Source: Cristatella mucedo (taxonomy: Eukaryota; Bryozoa; Phylactolaemata; Cristatellidae). From it: a stretch of DNA of 64,000 bases. Below the pieces are notes generated by a model, which worked only from the letters and a program-made list of their open reading frames with translations, had not been told where the DNA came from and ran no database searches. The stretch spans positions 124,001-188,000 of the forward strand of contig WPIO01000171.1 in assembly GCA_009760855.2 (NCBI GenBank), written 5' to 3'. Position numbers and translations under genes: made by a program. This document shows, piece by piece, positions 43,756 through 54,390 of the stretch; within the stretch, counting starts at the first letter, position 1, and each line of letters begins with the position of its first letter.

Positions 43756-43921
43756 AGATCTTTACTGATGAAAGCTAGAGATCTTTACTGATGAAAGCTA
43801 GAAGATAGTCTGTAATGCCCCAAGACGACGCACTTGCAGCACGTAGCAAGATGATGAACTAGAAGATAGTCTGTAATGCCCCAAGACGACGCACTTGCAG
43901 CACGTAGCAAGATGATGAACT
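43756..43921 (+). repeat. Adjacent tandem duplications (23 bp x2, 61 bp x2)
   Basis: The 23-bp unit starting AGATCTTTACTGATGAAAGC occurs at 43756-43778 and 43779-43801. The 61-bp unit starting AGAAGATAGTCTGTAATGCC occurs at 43800-43860 and 43861-43921. Both pairs are identical, so the duplications look recent. Confidence 0.95.
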
Positions 43922-44229
43922 TCCGTCAAGTGGCAAGATGGTGTAACGTTGTCATCCGTGACAGAACTACTATGACTCAGCAAAGCAGAGTCGCGAGTCT
44001 GCAGGCAGTGTGATGGTCGTACTTATGGAGAGTGTACCCAGTGAATCACTTGACACAATTTGCACCTTGCTATTTCACAGTCATGCATTTACCCTTGTCG
44101 GTACACTAAGCAAGCAGTGTCATGATGCGAATTGGCTGCTCAATGCCCTGTCCTCTGACCGTTTGCCGGAATCTTGTAGTCTGCCACTTCGCACGACAGT
44201 AAATTGTTTGCAACCAGGTAGCTCGGTCC

Positions 44230-44400
44230 AATCTTTTACATGCTGACAGTGTGCAAGTCAACTCTAACCATATTATGCTTGTTGACATTGAGATTGCTAC
44301 CACTAGCCATTCGATCATGCTTCCTTTGCAGCATATGCTAAGTTCCTAGAGAGAGATTAAGTCCTCTGATGGCATGAAATAAATAAAATATAGCTATTAT
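44230..44400 (+). mobile_element. LINE-B 3' tail
   Basis: ATTGAGATTGCTACCACTAG, GCTTCCTTTGCAGCATATGC, CTAGAGAGAGATTAAGTCCT, then AAATAAAATA at the end. Confidence 0.72.
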
Positions 44401-44619
44401 TAATCTCGGGGCTAGCATGGGCTCTCCGAACTAGACCGGACAGGCACTTCGACCCAGCAAGTCTGCCAAAAGATGTAAACTACCTTGAGCATTATCTGAA
44501 GTCGATCATCCAGTCAACCACCGATTAGGCAGCATCAGTGAAGGGGACCCAGCCACTGGCACACACAAAGTTTGACTACTCGGCTAGAGACACACAAATG
44601 CCACACTTCTCTTGAGCCA

Positions 44620-44825
44620 AACATATTTTACATGTTGACAGTTGACACTGTGCAAGTCACCTCTAACCATACTATGTTTGTTGACATTGCGCATGTAACC
44701 ACTAACCATTTGATCACGATTCCTTTACAGCATAAGTAGAGTGCCTAGAAATAGACTAGGTTCTCTGAGGGTGCTACACAAATGTATACAAGTGAATATT
44801 ATTATGATTATTATTATTATTATAA
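44620..44825 (+). mobile_element. LINE-B 3' tail
   Basis: GCAAGTCACCTCTAACCATA, TTTACAGCATAAGTAGAGTG, CCTAGAAATAGACTAGGTTC, and a (TTA)n end. Second copy of the same orientation within 400 bp. Confidence 0.75.
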
Positions 44826-44955
44826 ACTGCCTCAAAACGATCCCTAATATTAAAAGGAGAGTAGGAGGAAACAAGAGCATGTCAAACCAGTGCCGGAATG
44901 CAAGGGGGAACTGCATTAAAGGAATTGAACAACAAAAAACTATATCATCGTGTAC

Positions 44956-45096
44956 CTCCACGAGCCATGTTGCCAAGAGCAAGAGCAGCCGATGTGCGCA
45001 ATCTGCAATCAACTCCGTCGCTTGTGGTCAGCCAACTCATTATGCTACGAATAAGCAACTCGCCACCCAATTCCAGGAGTGCAGCCAGGGCATCGT
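44956..45096 (-). CDS. RAP1GDS1: RAP1GDS1 (SmgGDS) ARM exon
   Basis: 141 nt, phase 1-1; acceptor TATTATTTTTTTTGCAG, donor GGAG|GTACAC. It encodes DALAALLELGGELLIRSIMS, WLTTSDGVDCRLRTSAALAL and GNMARGG. Human SmgGDS reads ESMQKLFEGGKGSVFQRVLS, WIPSNNHQLQLAGALAIANF and ARND: conserved L-GG, SW and final helix A-L-A-x-x-N-x-A-R. The upstream join (G+AC) gives Asp, forming SGGDD beside human LGDES. Confidence 0.95.
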
Positions 45097-45189
45097 CTGC
45101 AAAAAAAATAATAGAACAGCACAAATAACGGGTTGAGCATACACCAGTATGCCGGCATAAGACCACGTGCACATGCACCGACACGACTG

Positions 45190-46140
45190 AGCCCCAGTGT
45201 GTTGACCTTGAATGTAGACCATTATGTGTTGCAAAGAGATTTCATGCATGAACACACTGTTGTAGAAAGACACCAAATTCAATACCGCTATCAATAAATA
45301 GTAACTACATCGAGAGCATTTATCAGATGCGACCAGTACAGTACCGACAGAGCAGTTGCGCATCAGAGGAGCTATACAGAGTCGGCTGAATTGCCTCTTA
45401 CTGCAATGTCCGACTAGCACACACTCGCAGAGTGTCGGCAGGTAGCATGAGCTGAGAAGCCATCACCCGGGGTGATTTGTACGAGGACGAGAGAGAAGTG
45501 GCTGGCCTACAATCTTGGAGCTCGAGACAGAGCGGAGAAGGCCACAGACTGGCCCTGACTGCTGGCAAAGGCGGGTCACATGACGAGACTGCGCTTTCAA
45601 CACATGCGTCCAGTGCAGCACTTTCAGCAGTGAAGCACCTTCACCTTCAGCAAACCTACTACCACGATTCTGCTACCAAGAAAAAGCCAAGAGGCACATT
45701 TTGGATCAGCTAAAGATGCTTCAAAAGCGAAGGATGCCAATTTAGGTGACTCATACAACTTGCCAAATATGGCAGTTTAACGAGCAGGTCACTTTCGACA
45801 GCATCAGAAACTACAGATGGTGAGCCGGAGTATTGCTAAATACGGCTGAACATATAAAGATAACCTCCATCATAAGACCTCCGTTGGATGCCATTGGATG
45901 CAGTAGCACAAAAGTGACAGTCACACCTATTCCAAGCAACAAACACCAGCATACGCGGACCACCCACTCAATGCACGACTTCTAGGAATAATCTGTTGTA
46001 CATGCAGACCACCAGCACTTGCAGCAGCTCTACCGGTCTTGCGAGTGGCTGGCCAGATACTTATTGAAAGGCCCACTGCAGCGCAGGGAGCTCGGTACGA
46101 ACAGGCCTCTACCTGTTTTGCAGTGGAAGGGGGCTTACTG
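45190..46140 (-). other. RAP1GDS1 intron, nothing recognised
   Basis: Between the exons at 44956 and 46633. Short frames on both strands, no domain or repeat that I can name before the LINE-B tail at 46150. Confidence 0.55.
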
Positions 46141-46149
46141 TCTGGGCAG

Positions 46150-46440
46150 AGGCATGCTGAATAATAATAATAATAATAATATTGCACTTGATAAAGCGCC
46201 CTCAGAGAACTTAATCTCTTTCTAGGCGCTTTACATTTGCTGCAAAGTGATACGCAATAGAATAGTAAGTAAAATCATGCTTGAAAAACAAACAAAATGA
46301 ACAATATGGTTAGGGGTGACATGCACAGGGTCAGCATGCAAATGTGGTTAGTGGCAGCATGCATATAATAACGATACTGATGATAAGAGATTTGCATAGC
46401 ATCCTAAGAGATCGAAATCTCTTTCCACGCACGTGACCTG
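46150..46440 (-). mobile_element. LINE-B 3' ends, two pieces
   Basis: First piece: (AAT)n, TTGCACTTGATAAAGCGCCC, TCAGAGAACTTAATCTCTTT, CTAGGCGCTTTACATTTGCT, and further 3' UTR. Second, near 46370-46435: TTTGCATAGCATCCTAAGAG, ATCGAAATCTCTTTCCACGC. The first piece is nearly identical to the copies at 53.3 and 61.8 kb, so it is young. Confidence 0.8.
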
Positions 46441-46632
46441 TTCTGGAAAGGAGTCACCCAGAAAGTGACCACAGCCAGACAGTCCCAAGCACGCAAAACT
46501 AGGGAAACAAGCAGATACACACACGCTGCGCTGCGCTCCCACCGTGCGCTCCCAGCGTGCCATCTGCGGAGCCGCGCGGGGGAGACGACGATGATGCGCG
46601 AGGCACCAGCCGAACGGGTCGCTCACACTCAC

Positions 46633-46866
46633 CTCCTGAAAGAATGAGCACCACGAGATCGGCGGCCGCCGCTGCGGCTCCTCCTCTATCGGCGTCTTCA
46701 TCGGCCTCGTCGGCAGGTGGTGGGCACTCGGAGCAGCATCCAGCTGCCTGCTGCCGCCAACGAGCTATCGAATCCGTCACAGACGACAGCAGCTTCGCGA
46801 AAGCCGGTGACCTGGCGATGGCAGCCTTCACGAGATCTACAATCGGGGGCGAGGTGTGCTCGCCCT
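46633..46866 (-). CDS. RAP1GDS1: RAP1GDS1 (SmgGDS) exon with acidic/Ala-rich insertion
   Basis: 234 nt, phase 1-1; donor TCAGGAG|GTGAGT. It encodes PPIVDLVKAAIARSPAFAKL, LSSVTDSIARWRQQ, an acidic loop (PPPADEADEDADRGG), AAAAAADLVVLILSGG. The end matches human TGSDLMVLLLLGDE, and the position (after the LAKDD exon and before the GG-x-SW exon) is the same as in human. The acidic loop and six-Ala run replace the human KVDSDKEDDITELK region. The acceptor lies in a CAG repeat (CCAGCAGCAG), giving three in-frame choices (exon from 46872, 46869 or 46866). The local GC content is much higher than in neighbouring exons. Confidence 0.88.
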
Positions 46867-47149
46867 CTGCTGCTGGAGGCTGGGATTGTGGCGCGTGTAG
46901 AAAGAAAAGGGGGTTGATCAACGCCCTCCGGATACGGTTCCGGGCAAGGCAAACGCGATAAGCGCCAGCCATCGAGCCTCAGCCGCTGACCACGAAAGCT
47001 GCCTGCTCGGTGCGTGCCATTCACCTTGGCCTTGGAATCGACTAACACGGCGGAGACCGCTGGCAAGCAAGTGAAGCCCGGCTGAAGACCTAACAACCTT
47101 GTGTACGCACTTTGCACCAGAAAAAGCCTCAAAGGCTGCGCTCAATCTC

Positions 47150-47402
47150 CCGCTCGCAGCTTGCTACTTCCGAGCTCCGCTCACCGCCTCGACTGCCCAC
47201 CTGACTCGGCTCGGCTTCATACTTCCTCTTTGCTGCCTGAGATGAAGGCTGTTGTCTGACTACCGTCTGCGCACCGGGAGCCGCGCAGGCATTCAGCGCG
47301 GGCTAGCGACTGTAATGAAACTCGCCTGAGTGGCACCCGCTTAGTCCTTGTGGCTTTGTGGATTTACAGATGGAGATGCATTACTCTACATTACACATTG
47401 CA
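47150..47402 (+). mobile_element. LINE-A 3' end
   Basis: Matches the LINE-A C-terminal coding end (ACTTCCTCTTTGCTGCCTGA, GATGAAGGCTGTTGTCTGAC), then TAGTCCTTGTGGCTTTGTGG and a CATTAC-like tail. Confidence 0.75.
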
Positions 47403-48100
47403 TTACTACAGGGCTCGAATCTACGGCCATCGTCGTAGGTGCGAGCGCTTAGCACCCCCTCTAGCCGAGAATTAACGTGAGGCTCCAATTTCAGTCAAGC
47501 CAGTAATTTGCTTAAAATGGTATAGTTCAAGGTTAGCAAAGCCTGACTGCATGCTAATGAATTAGCCAGCCAGCCGGTAGCTTCTCCAGCTAAACCACCA
47601 CTGCTCGGTTATCTTGGTCTCTGTTCTGTGTATGACTCTTTGTTCATAGCAGGGTCCCAGCTGATTCACAATACATGGCACTCAGCATCGACAGTTCATG
47701 TTAGTGGATATTTTGCTATAGATTATGCATCTAATCCGAAGTTTCCTGTTTACTCATCGGTCTTCGATCCATGGCCCACACACTCATTCAGCCATACTAG
47801 GGAACATCCTAGCGATTTGGGTGTGCTCGTGTGCCCCCCAAACCACCAAACGGGCCTTCAAACGCTAGCTCATTCTACTCCACCAGTTAAGCTATGCATG
47901 TCCATAATTACAGAATATTAAGTTTCAGAATGCTTGATGGCATGCACAACAAAACTAATTGAACCAAAATCGAAAAAAGGGAAACTGTAGTATCTTTTTT
48001 ATGTAGAAATCCACTTCAAATCCTATTTCTAACATGGTTTTCTTTTGAAAGGTACCCTAAAAAAATTTCGATTGCTGCACCAATCTTTCTCAGCCTTACA
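47403..48100 (-). other. RAP1GDS1 intron, no feature recognised
   Basis: AT-richer DNA without recognised exon or repeat. Confidence 0.5.
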
Positions 48101-48109
48101 TTGACATTT

Positions 48110-48538
48110 AACCGATGGCTTGCCCTGGTGCAGTGGTTCAGCTCGGTAAGAAGCCAAGCCATGGTGGGCCTAATCGGTCAATGTAAGAATTTTGCTCTGT
48201 ATCTGTTGATCGACCGGGAGCCATTGCAGCTCCTTCAGCAAAGGAGACACGTGGCTGAAACTCTGAATTTGAGTACTTACATTGCAGCCATATTCATCAC
48301 CAACTACAGAGGCATGTCTTTTTTCAGAAGCACAGACAAAAAGAAAATGCAGTAGTCCGGCCTAGACAGAGCCAGGAATCTAGTAAAATCTTTAGCCGGC
48401 CACCGAGGTAGACAGTCACTAATCTTACACGTGGATCAAACGTGATGGCTAGCCTTGACCAGAGCAGCAATGAAAGAGGACACTTGAATTCCAAGCACTT
48501 AATGATGCACACACTACAGCATTACCAATTAGAGTGAT
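48110..48538 (-). mobile_element. LINE-A fragment
   Basis: Minus orientation: CATGGTGGGCCTAATCGGTC, AATTTTGCTCTGTATCTGTT, GGGAGCCATTGCAGCTCCTT match the LINE-A C-terminal region (the GLAPSYL to [10 protein letters not shown] part). 5' and 3' parts are missing. Confidence 0.7.
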
Positions 48539-48539
48539 C

Positions 48540-48822
48540 TAGAGACTGCGAGAGACTGAGAGAGACAGACACGTAGACACAGAGAGGAGGAGAGGAGAGA
48601 GAAGAGGAGAGAGATGGAGGGGGAGAGAAGGAGAGAAGGGAGAGAGATGGAGGGGGAGAGAGACAGCGAGAAAAGAAAGAGGGAGGGAGGGAGAGAGGAG
48701 AGAGAGAGAGAGAGAGATGGGAGAGAAGGGAGAGAGATGGTTGGGGAGAGAGACAGAGAGAAATGAAAGAGGGAGGGAGGGAGAGAGGAGAGGGGAGAGA
48801 GAGAGCTAGAAAGATAGAGAAA

Positions 48823-48893
<71 letters not shown>
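48540..48893. repeat. (AG)n-rich microsatellite with higher-order units
   Basis: Interrupted AG units that include repeated blocks of roughly 60-100 bp (gatggagggggagag, and aaagagggagggagggagag), then about 27 pure AG units at 48828-48891. It lies in a RAP1GDS1 intron. Confidence 0.92.
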
Positions 48894-49239
48894 GGAGATA
48901 GTCAAGTATGAGTATGAGAGGCAGGCTGAGACAATACAATACAATAAACCTGGAAAAAAAACAGTCATCAATCTGGCGAGTATACTGTTTCGATGGCCTT
49001 TGCATCCAATCGAAACCACACAAAGGCCATCAAGCCTCCCACGAGTCCAGGCTGCAGTCCAGTTAGCACCAGTTCGGAATAACAACGACGGCTTGCTCTG
49101 CTTCTCGGATCTGCCAAACCACAGCTTCTGTTTAATGCAGTCCTCTATAGAAGGCTGCCCCAACCAAGGATTCAGACTCGGTTGTGAGTGCATCAAAACT
49201 GACTTTGCCTGCATTGTGCTCACGGCACTAGACAACTAG

Positions 49240-50820
49240 GCAGCAATTCTGGAGCTGTTAGATTGTGTCGGTCGGTCGGACTGCTACCGCGAACCGATAC
49301 CTTCGGTCTAAGATAGTTCTTCACTCCCTAAAGCAAGCCAGCCTCAGATAGCCTTTGAAAGCCAAGGCTACATACAAAGTACGATCTTTAAAAGCATTTA
49401 CGAGTGCATAGAAAGTCACAGACATTGCCCAAAAATGGGCATGCCAGTGCGGTAATGTGCAGTCGAATAGTTGACTGGCCTAGAGCATTGTATTGCCGAC
49501 GTCGACTAGCCCACAAGCATGAGTGACTGCATTCGATACCATCACCAAACATAAGTCAGGATCCCCGGGACTATCCCACCCAATCGATTTCTTTATACTA
49601 GTGCTGTAGTGGATGCTATCAACAAAAAAGCCAAGGATACTGCTGGCAAAACAAGGAACACTACCGGTTAAGAAGAACGACTAAAGCGGTCTCGAGGCAG
49701 CCCCTAACTGAGAGTGCAAAGTCACTGACTCCGGCCGGCCTATGAGGAAATGCAGAGCTCAATCACGGTCAGCTGAAGAAAGCTCATTCACATGTTGGCA
49801 CAGGCGATTGGTCAAACGCCCAGCTGTCAGTCCCAAGGAAGCAACATTAATCGCATCACGTGCTAAAACACGGCACAGCATGGTCCCTAATCAGCCTTAT
49901 GTGCACTACAATCTGCATGCTTTTGCTTTGGCAAAAGTTTCCGCCACATGCTAACACGCTGGCCGTGCAGCAGGTAGCACGTGCTGCCATATCAGTCACT
50001 CCCAGCTTCAAGGCTGGTTTGGCGATTCCGCCACAGAGTACCTAACGTAAAATTACAGTTAACTCTAGACAGCTCCGATTCATATAGACTTCGGGATGAC
50101 TTTGTAAATAAACCATGTCATGGTGAGAAGAAAGTTTTACGCAATTCGTGGCAAAAAAATTAAACGATTCTGACCTTGAAAATCATATATGTTTTATTGT
50201 ATCACTCAATTGTGGCATCTAAAAAGGGACAGTGCCGAAAAACATAAAATAATAATAAAATCGCTGAAAATATTTTGTCAAAATAAATTTAGTCGCTTAA
50301 AATCGCACCTAGCATTAAGTGACCAGCCAACGTATAGATCATAGCTGATATCTTCCTGATGCTCACTTTAAAGTGCAACTCCATTTTTCTGTAATGAGAA
50401 TTGCCATTTTTAAGCTGACAGCCCCCACCTTGACTCCTAAAGATAGTCTAATGTAACTAAGCATTCTCTGGTAAAAAAAATCCGGCGACTGCTTCATCTA
50501 CAGCACTACTCCCACTCGTAAGCTCCAGAGTGGCTGGACATACGCCCCAACAGACACCCACCCACATTATATCCTGCACATAATGCTGCAGTCACTTTTA
50601 TTCAGGACTACCAGCCCTAAATAATAATCTAAAACTCGACTAAAACTCAGTGTGTTACCAACGGCCTAGCTGCCATGTAACACCGCTGGTTCTGGTTCTG
50701 CTGTCTGAGCCTCTTACAGCACCTTGTCAAGTATCGAATGGCCTTCACGATGCTGTGCCTGACTTACATGTTACCTAGCTTTCCAAACCAACCTCACTGT
50801 TCATCCAGTGAGAAATTGCA
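49240..50820 (-). other. RAP1GDS1 intron, no feature recognised
   Basis: No exon, repeat family or RNA gene recognised; AT-rich in 50040-50480. Confidence 0.5.
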
Positions 50821-50829
50821 CGATCTTGC

Positions 50830-51050
50830 ATTGGGTCTTCGCCCTGGAGGTAAGGTGCTAGCTCTTCATGACCCAGATCGTGATTTTGAGTCCTTAAGTA
50901 GGCGATCCTGCATTAACCACGGCAAGCAGTGGTGACAGCTGTTAAGACTCTTCGACCACTATATGCTAACGGCAAACAGTGGTGATAGCCGATAAGGCTC
51001 TTCTGTCGCTATACAAATGAAGCTGTTAAATCGGCTAAGATTTCTTTTAT
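50830..51050 (+). mobile_element. SINE-2 copy with internal duplication
   Basis: GTAAGGTGCTAGCTCTTCAT, AGGCGATCCTGCATTAACCA, then two successive copies of the gcaagcagtggtgacagctg / gcaaacagtggtgatagccg end, finishing CTTCTGTCGCTATACAAATG. Confidence 0.7.
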
Positions 51051-51469
51051 AAATAAATCTGTTAAACCAGCAATCTGCTCCTAGGCTTCATTCCGGTAAT
51101 CGTGCCGTCCGTTGAACTAAATAGAAATCTTATAGTGCATCAAGACTTCAGTTTGCATGCACCGAAAGTTCGGAACTCGCCTCATGCTTTTGTACCAGCT
51201 TGCATCAACTTTGCATCAAGTGAGTCAAAGCAAAAGATGCATTCATTCCTCTCAGCTTTCCCTGTGCCCCAGTGAACTTGTCTTCTTTCCTGTACATAAT
51301 TCGTGCTTACATGAATGAATGATTCAGTGCATTGTACTAAACAGGGGTCCTACATGTAACTAATCAGTGGCCCTGAATGTCTTCTTATGTGCTAACGCTT
51401 GCTCATCTAAGAATGATACTTATGTGGTTTTGCAAGTTTATCTAGCATGATACATTGCTTGCGTTTAAC

Positions 51470-51870
51470 TCTTGGTCATTGCATTTCCTGCAGCAAGTTT
51501 CAAAGCACCTAGATAGCAATTTGGTTCTCTTTGGGTGCTTTACAAAAGACACACTACTTTCATAAAACAATAATAAGAAGAAGAAATTTGCATAGCACCT
51601 ACGTAGTACTAAATCTCCTTCTATGCACTTTACATATACTGTAAGGGAAGCATGTCAATTTGGTTAGTGATGGCATGCACCACTAGCATCAACATGCATC
51701 AGCCCACAAAGTAGTATTCACGTGGGCCCAGCAAATACTGTGAGGAACTCTGCTTAAATGTCGTCAAGCCAGGGGATGTCGTGACTTCAGTCGAGAGTGA
51801 GTTCTAGGCTTTGGGAGCACATGAACTCACGGCACGGTCTCCAAAGGATTTGAAGTTCATTCGAACACAT
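51470..51870. mobile_element. LINE-B tails, tail-to-tail pair
   Basis: 51480-51570 is a + tail (GCAAGTTTCAAAGCACCTAG, ATAGCAATTTGGTTCTCTTT). 51575-51870 is a minus copy (TTTGCATAGCACCTACGTAG, then GTGAGTTCTAGGCTTTGGGA and GGTCTCCAAAGGATTTGAAG). Confidence 0.7.
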
Positions 51871-52156
51871 ATATATATTCATTGACTTGCCATGTGTACC
51901 AACACTCCAGCGAACACTCAATGTCCTGACATCCAAGGGCCATTATCGGGTACAGATATCTCTACCTTGTTCTGACTAGCCCTTTTAATCAGCCGGCAAT
52001 TTGCCTCTAAACATAGCTTGAGCTTATGAAAGTCAAGGAAATGCCTTAACGGCAACTGGCCCAAAAGATTTCTCAGGAATAAGCAAGAGGTCCTGAAACA
52101 AGCACGGCCCTAGTAAAACATATCTGTATCACCAGCTACAGAAACACTAGACTTAC

Positions 52157-52279
52157 CATCGTCTTTGGCAAGATCTGACAATAGTGTGAGTATCTCAGAG
52201 TCGAAGGTGTCGGTGTGCAAGTACTCGTCCAATATAATTGTGATGGCAGATAAGGTTGACAAGGCGCTTCGACCTCTAT
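52157..52279 (-). CDS. RAP1GDS1: RAP1GDS1 (SmgGDS) ARM exon
   Basis: 123 nt, phase 1-1; acceptor TTTGCTATTTGCAG and a perfect-looking donor GATG|GTAAGT. It encodes RGRSALSTLSAITIILDEYL and HTDTFDSEILTLLSDLAKDD. Human SmgGDS has SSKEQFASTNIAEELVKLFK and KQIEHDKREMIFEVLAPLAE followed by NDA: the same length and helix pattern, ending in the L-A-x-x-D motif. This exon fixes the register for all downstream ones. Confidence 0.9.
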
Positions 52280-52499
52280 CTGCAAATAGCAAAGGTCAGC
52301 CAGTTGGCCTAGAACACAATCCTTGCAGAAAAGTGGATATTCTACCTAAAATCACAAATTGTTAACCAGCCAAACGCCATCAATTAATTAAAGAGATGGA
52401 AGACAGGGTCACTGTGATCACTGTGATCACTGACTTGAGGCCTCTCGTAAAGCTAGCTCCCTGTTAAGAGTATAATGTACCCTTTATCCATGGGTCATT

Positions 52500-53075
52500 G
52501 ATTAGGGGTACGGCGCTCACAGGATGAGCCATAGTCGGTAGCAGGAGAGTAGTTGTCGTGGTGTGAGAATTGTGGAAGTAAGTTCCACAGTCTAGGACCT
52601 GCAGAGCTAAAGCTTCTGTCACCAACGGTCTTTAAGCAGAGGAATGGAACAGCTAATCCTATTGTCCACACGGGACCTAAAGGGCTTGAAGAGGCTGAAA
52701 CTGATGCAGTAGTTCAGCTAGGTATGAAGGAGCCAAGCCGTGGCAAACCTTGTGGGTCAGCGTAAGAACTTTGCTCGGTATCCGTTGATCAACAGGCAGC
52801 CATCCTAGCTCTTTCAGCAAAGGAGACACGTGCTCAAACTGCTGGGACTTAAAAAGACTAGCCTTGCAGCCATATTCATAGTCAGCTGCAGTGGCCTACG
52901 AGCTTTCTTTGGTAGCCCAGCCAAAAGGGAATTACAATAATCAAGCCGAGACAGAACTAAGGAGCTTGTTGAAAATTTTTACAAGCCACTGTGGGAGACA
53001 GCTCCCAATCTTGGATAGGGATCGGACATGATGGCTAGCTGCAGAAGCAGTCTTCTGAATGAAGCTTTAAAAATG
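52500..53075 (-). mobile_element. LINE-A fragment
   Basis: Minus orientation; AGTTCCACAGTCTAGGACCT, GCAGAGCTAAAGCTTCTGTC and AAGGAGCCAAGCCGTGGC correspond to the C-terminal part of the 12.4-13.9 kb frame, with several frame breaks. Related also to the 58 kb copy. Confidence 0.85.
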
Positions 53076-53219
53076 GATCAATATCAAATGATTAATAATA
53101 GTCTTTAAATTAATGCATTTACAATAATAGTAAGTTGCTTCCGTATCACTATATGTGAACCAAATCTTTAAACAGGCACTTAACAACTCGTTTCAAGAGA
53201 AACACTTACTTATATGCAA

Positions 53220-54390
53220 ATAGCAGCCTAGTGTATGTATGTATGTGTGTATGCATGTATTGACGTATGTAATAATAATAATAATAATAATAATTCACTT
53301 GATAAAGCGCCCTCAGAGAACTTAATCTCTCTCTAGGCGCTTTACATTTGCTGTAAAGTGAAATGCAATTAAATGGTAAGTAAAATCATGCTTGAAAAAC
53401 AACAAAATGAATAATATGGTTAGGGGTGACATGCACAGGGTCAGCATGCAAATGTGGTTAGTGGCAGCATGCACAGTGTCAGCACGCATAAGCACATCAA
53501 GGACGAATCACAGGGACCCACTAAATGCTGTCCTAAATAGGTGTGTTTCTAGGTTCCTTTTAAATGTGGTCAGGTCAGGGGATGTTCTGACGCAGGTCGG
53601 GAGGCAGTTCCAGGCTTTGGGAGCATATGAACTAAATGCACGGTCTCCAAAGGATTTAAGGTTTGTATGAGGTATTTCTAGACTGTTGGATTCCGAAAAG
53701 CGGGTGGTACGATGCTTGGCCTGATGGGGTAGTATATCTGACAGATAGGCTGGAGCCATAGAATGAAGGGACCTAAAAGTGAGCGACAAAACCTCGAAGT
53801 CAATCCGTTGCTTGACTGGTAGCCAGTGCAGGTCAGCGAGAAGTGGAGTAATGTGTATTACGTATGTATGCATGCTTGTATGTATTCAGGTATGTATGTA
53901 TTTACGTATTTATCTACGTGCGTAACTCCACAAAGCTACACCGACTAAGTGGGCAGAAGGCAGCAGGATGGTTTTCAACAGCCCACTCAAAGCCTGACCA
54001 ACTTTCGGTATGCAAAAGGTAGTCAACTGATTCCATCTTACTCAACAAAGAGAAAGTGAAGAGTGAGCACCTTACCCCTGGGTAAGGACTCGTAGGTAAG
54101 GTGTTGGCTCCTCACGACACAGGTCGTGGATTCGAGTCATGCAGCGGGTGATCCTGTATTGCCCACTGCTAGTGTTGGTGATGGCCGTCAAGGCTCTTCT
54201 GCCGCGATATATACGAAGCTGCTGAATCAGCCTTGACCTTTAACTTTAACAGCTGGCTCAGGAGGGTAATTGAGGAAGAGAGTAGCATCGAAGGAGAAGC
54301 TCAGGAAAAGGCTGGAAATTGAATGTGCCACAGTCGACAGCAGGATAAAGTATGTAGCTTCGCAAGAATTGCGGACCCGAGTTTAAAGTA
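53220..54390 (-). mobile_element. LINE-A interrupted by LINE-B and SINE-2 (nested)
   Basis: (GTAT)n-like tail of LINE-A at 53235-53272 and again at 53862-53920, with LINE-B in between (53270-53862). That LINE-B piece has a fine 3' UTR and an open C-terminal frame: ITPLLADLHWLPVKQRIDFE, VLSLTFRSLHSMAPAYLSDI, SFGDRAFSSYAPKAWNCLP. LINE-A resumes with CGTAACTCCACAAAGCTACA at 53922, is interrupted again by a + SINE-2 (54070-54245, with GATCCTGTATTGCCCACTGC and AGGCTCTTCTGCCGCGATAT), and continues to about 54375. Confidence 0.78.

Noticed and set aside
46557-46961. + strand 134-codon frame
   Set aside because: Antisense shadow of the GC-rich RAP1GDS1 exon at 46633-46866.
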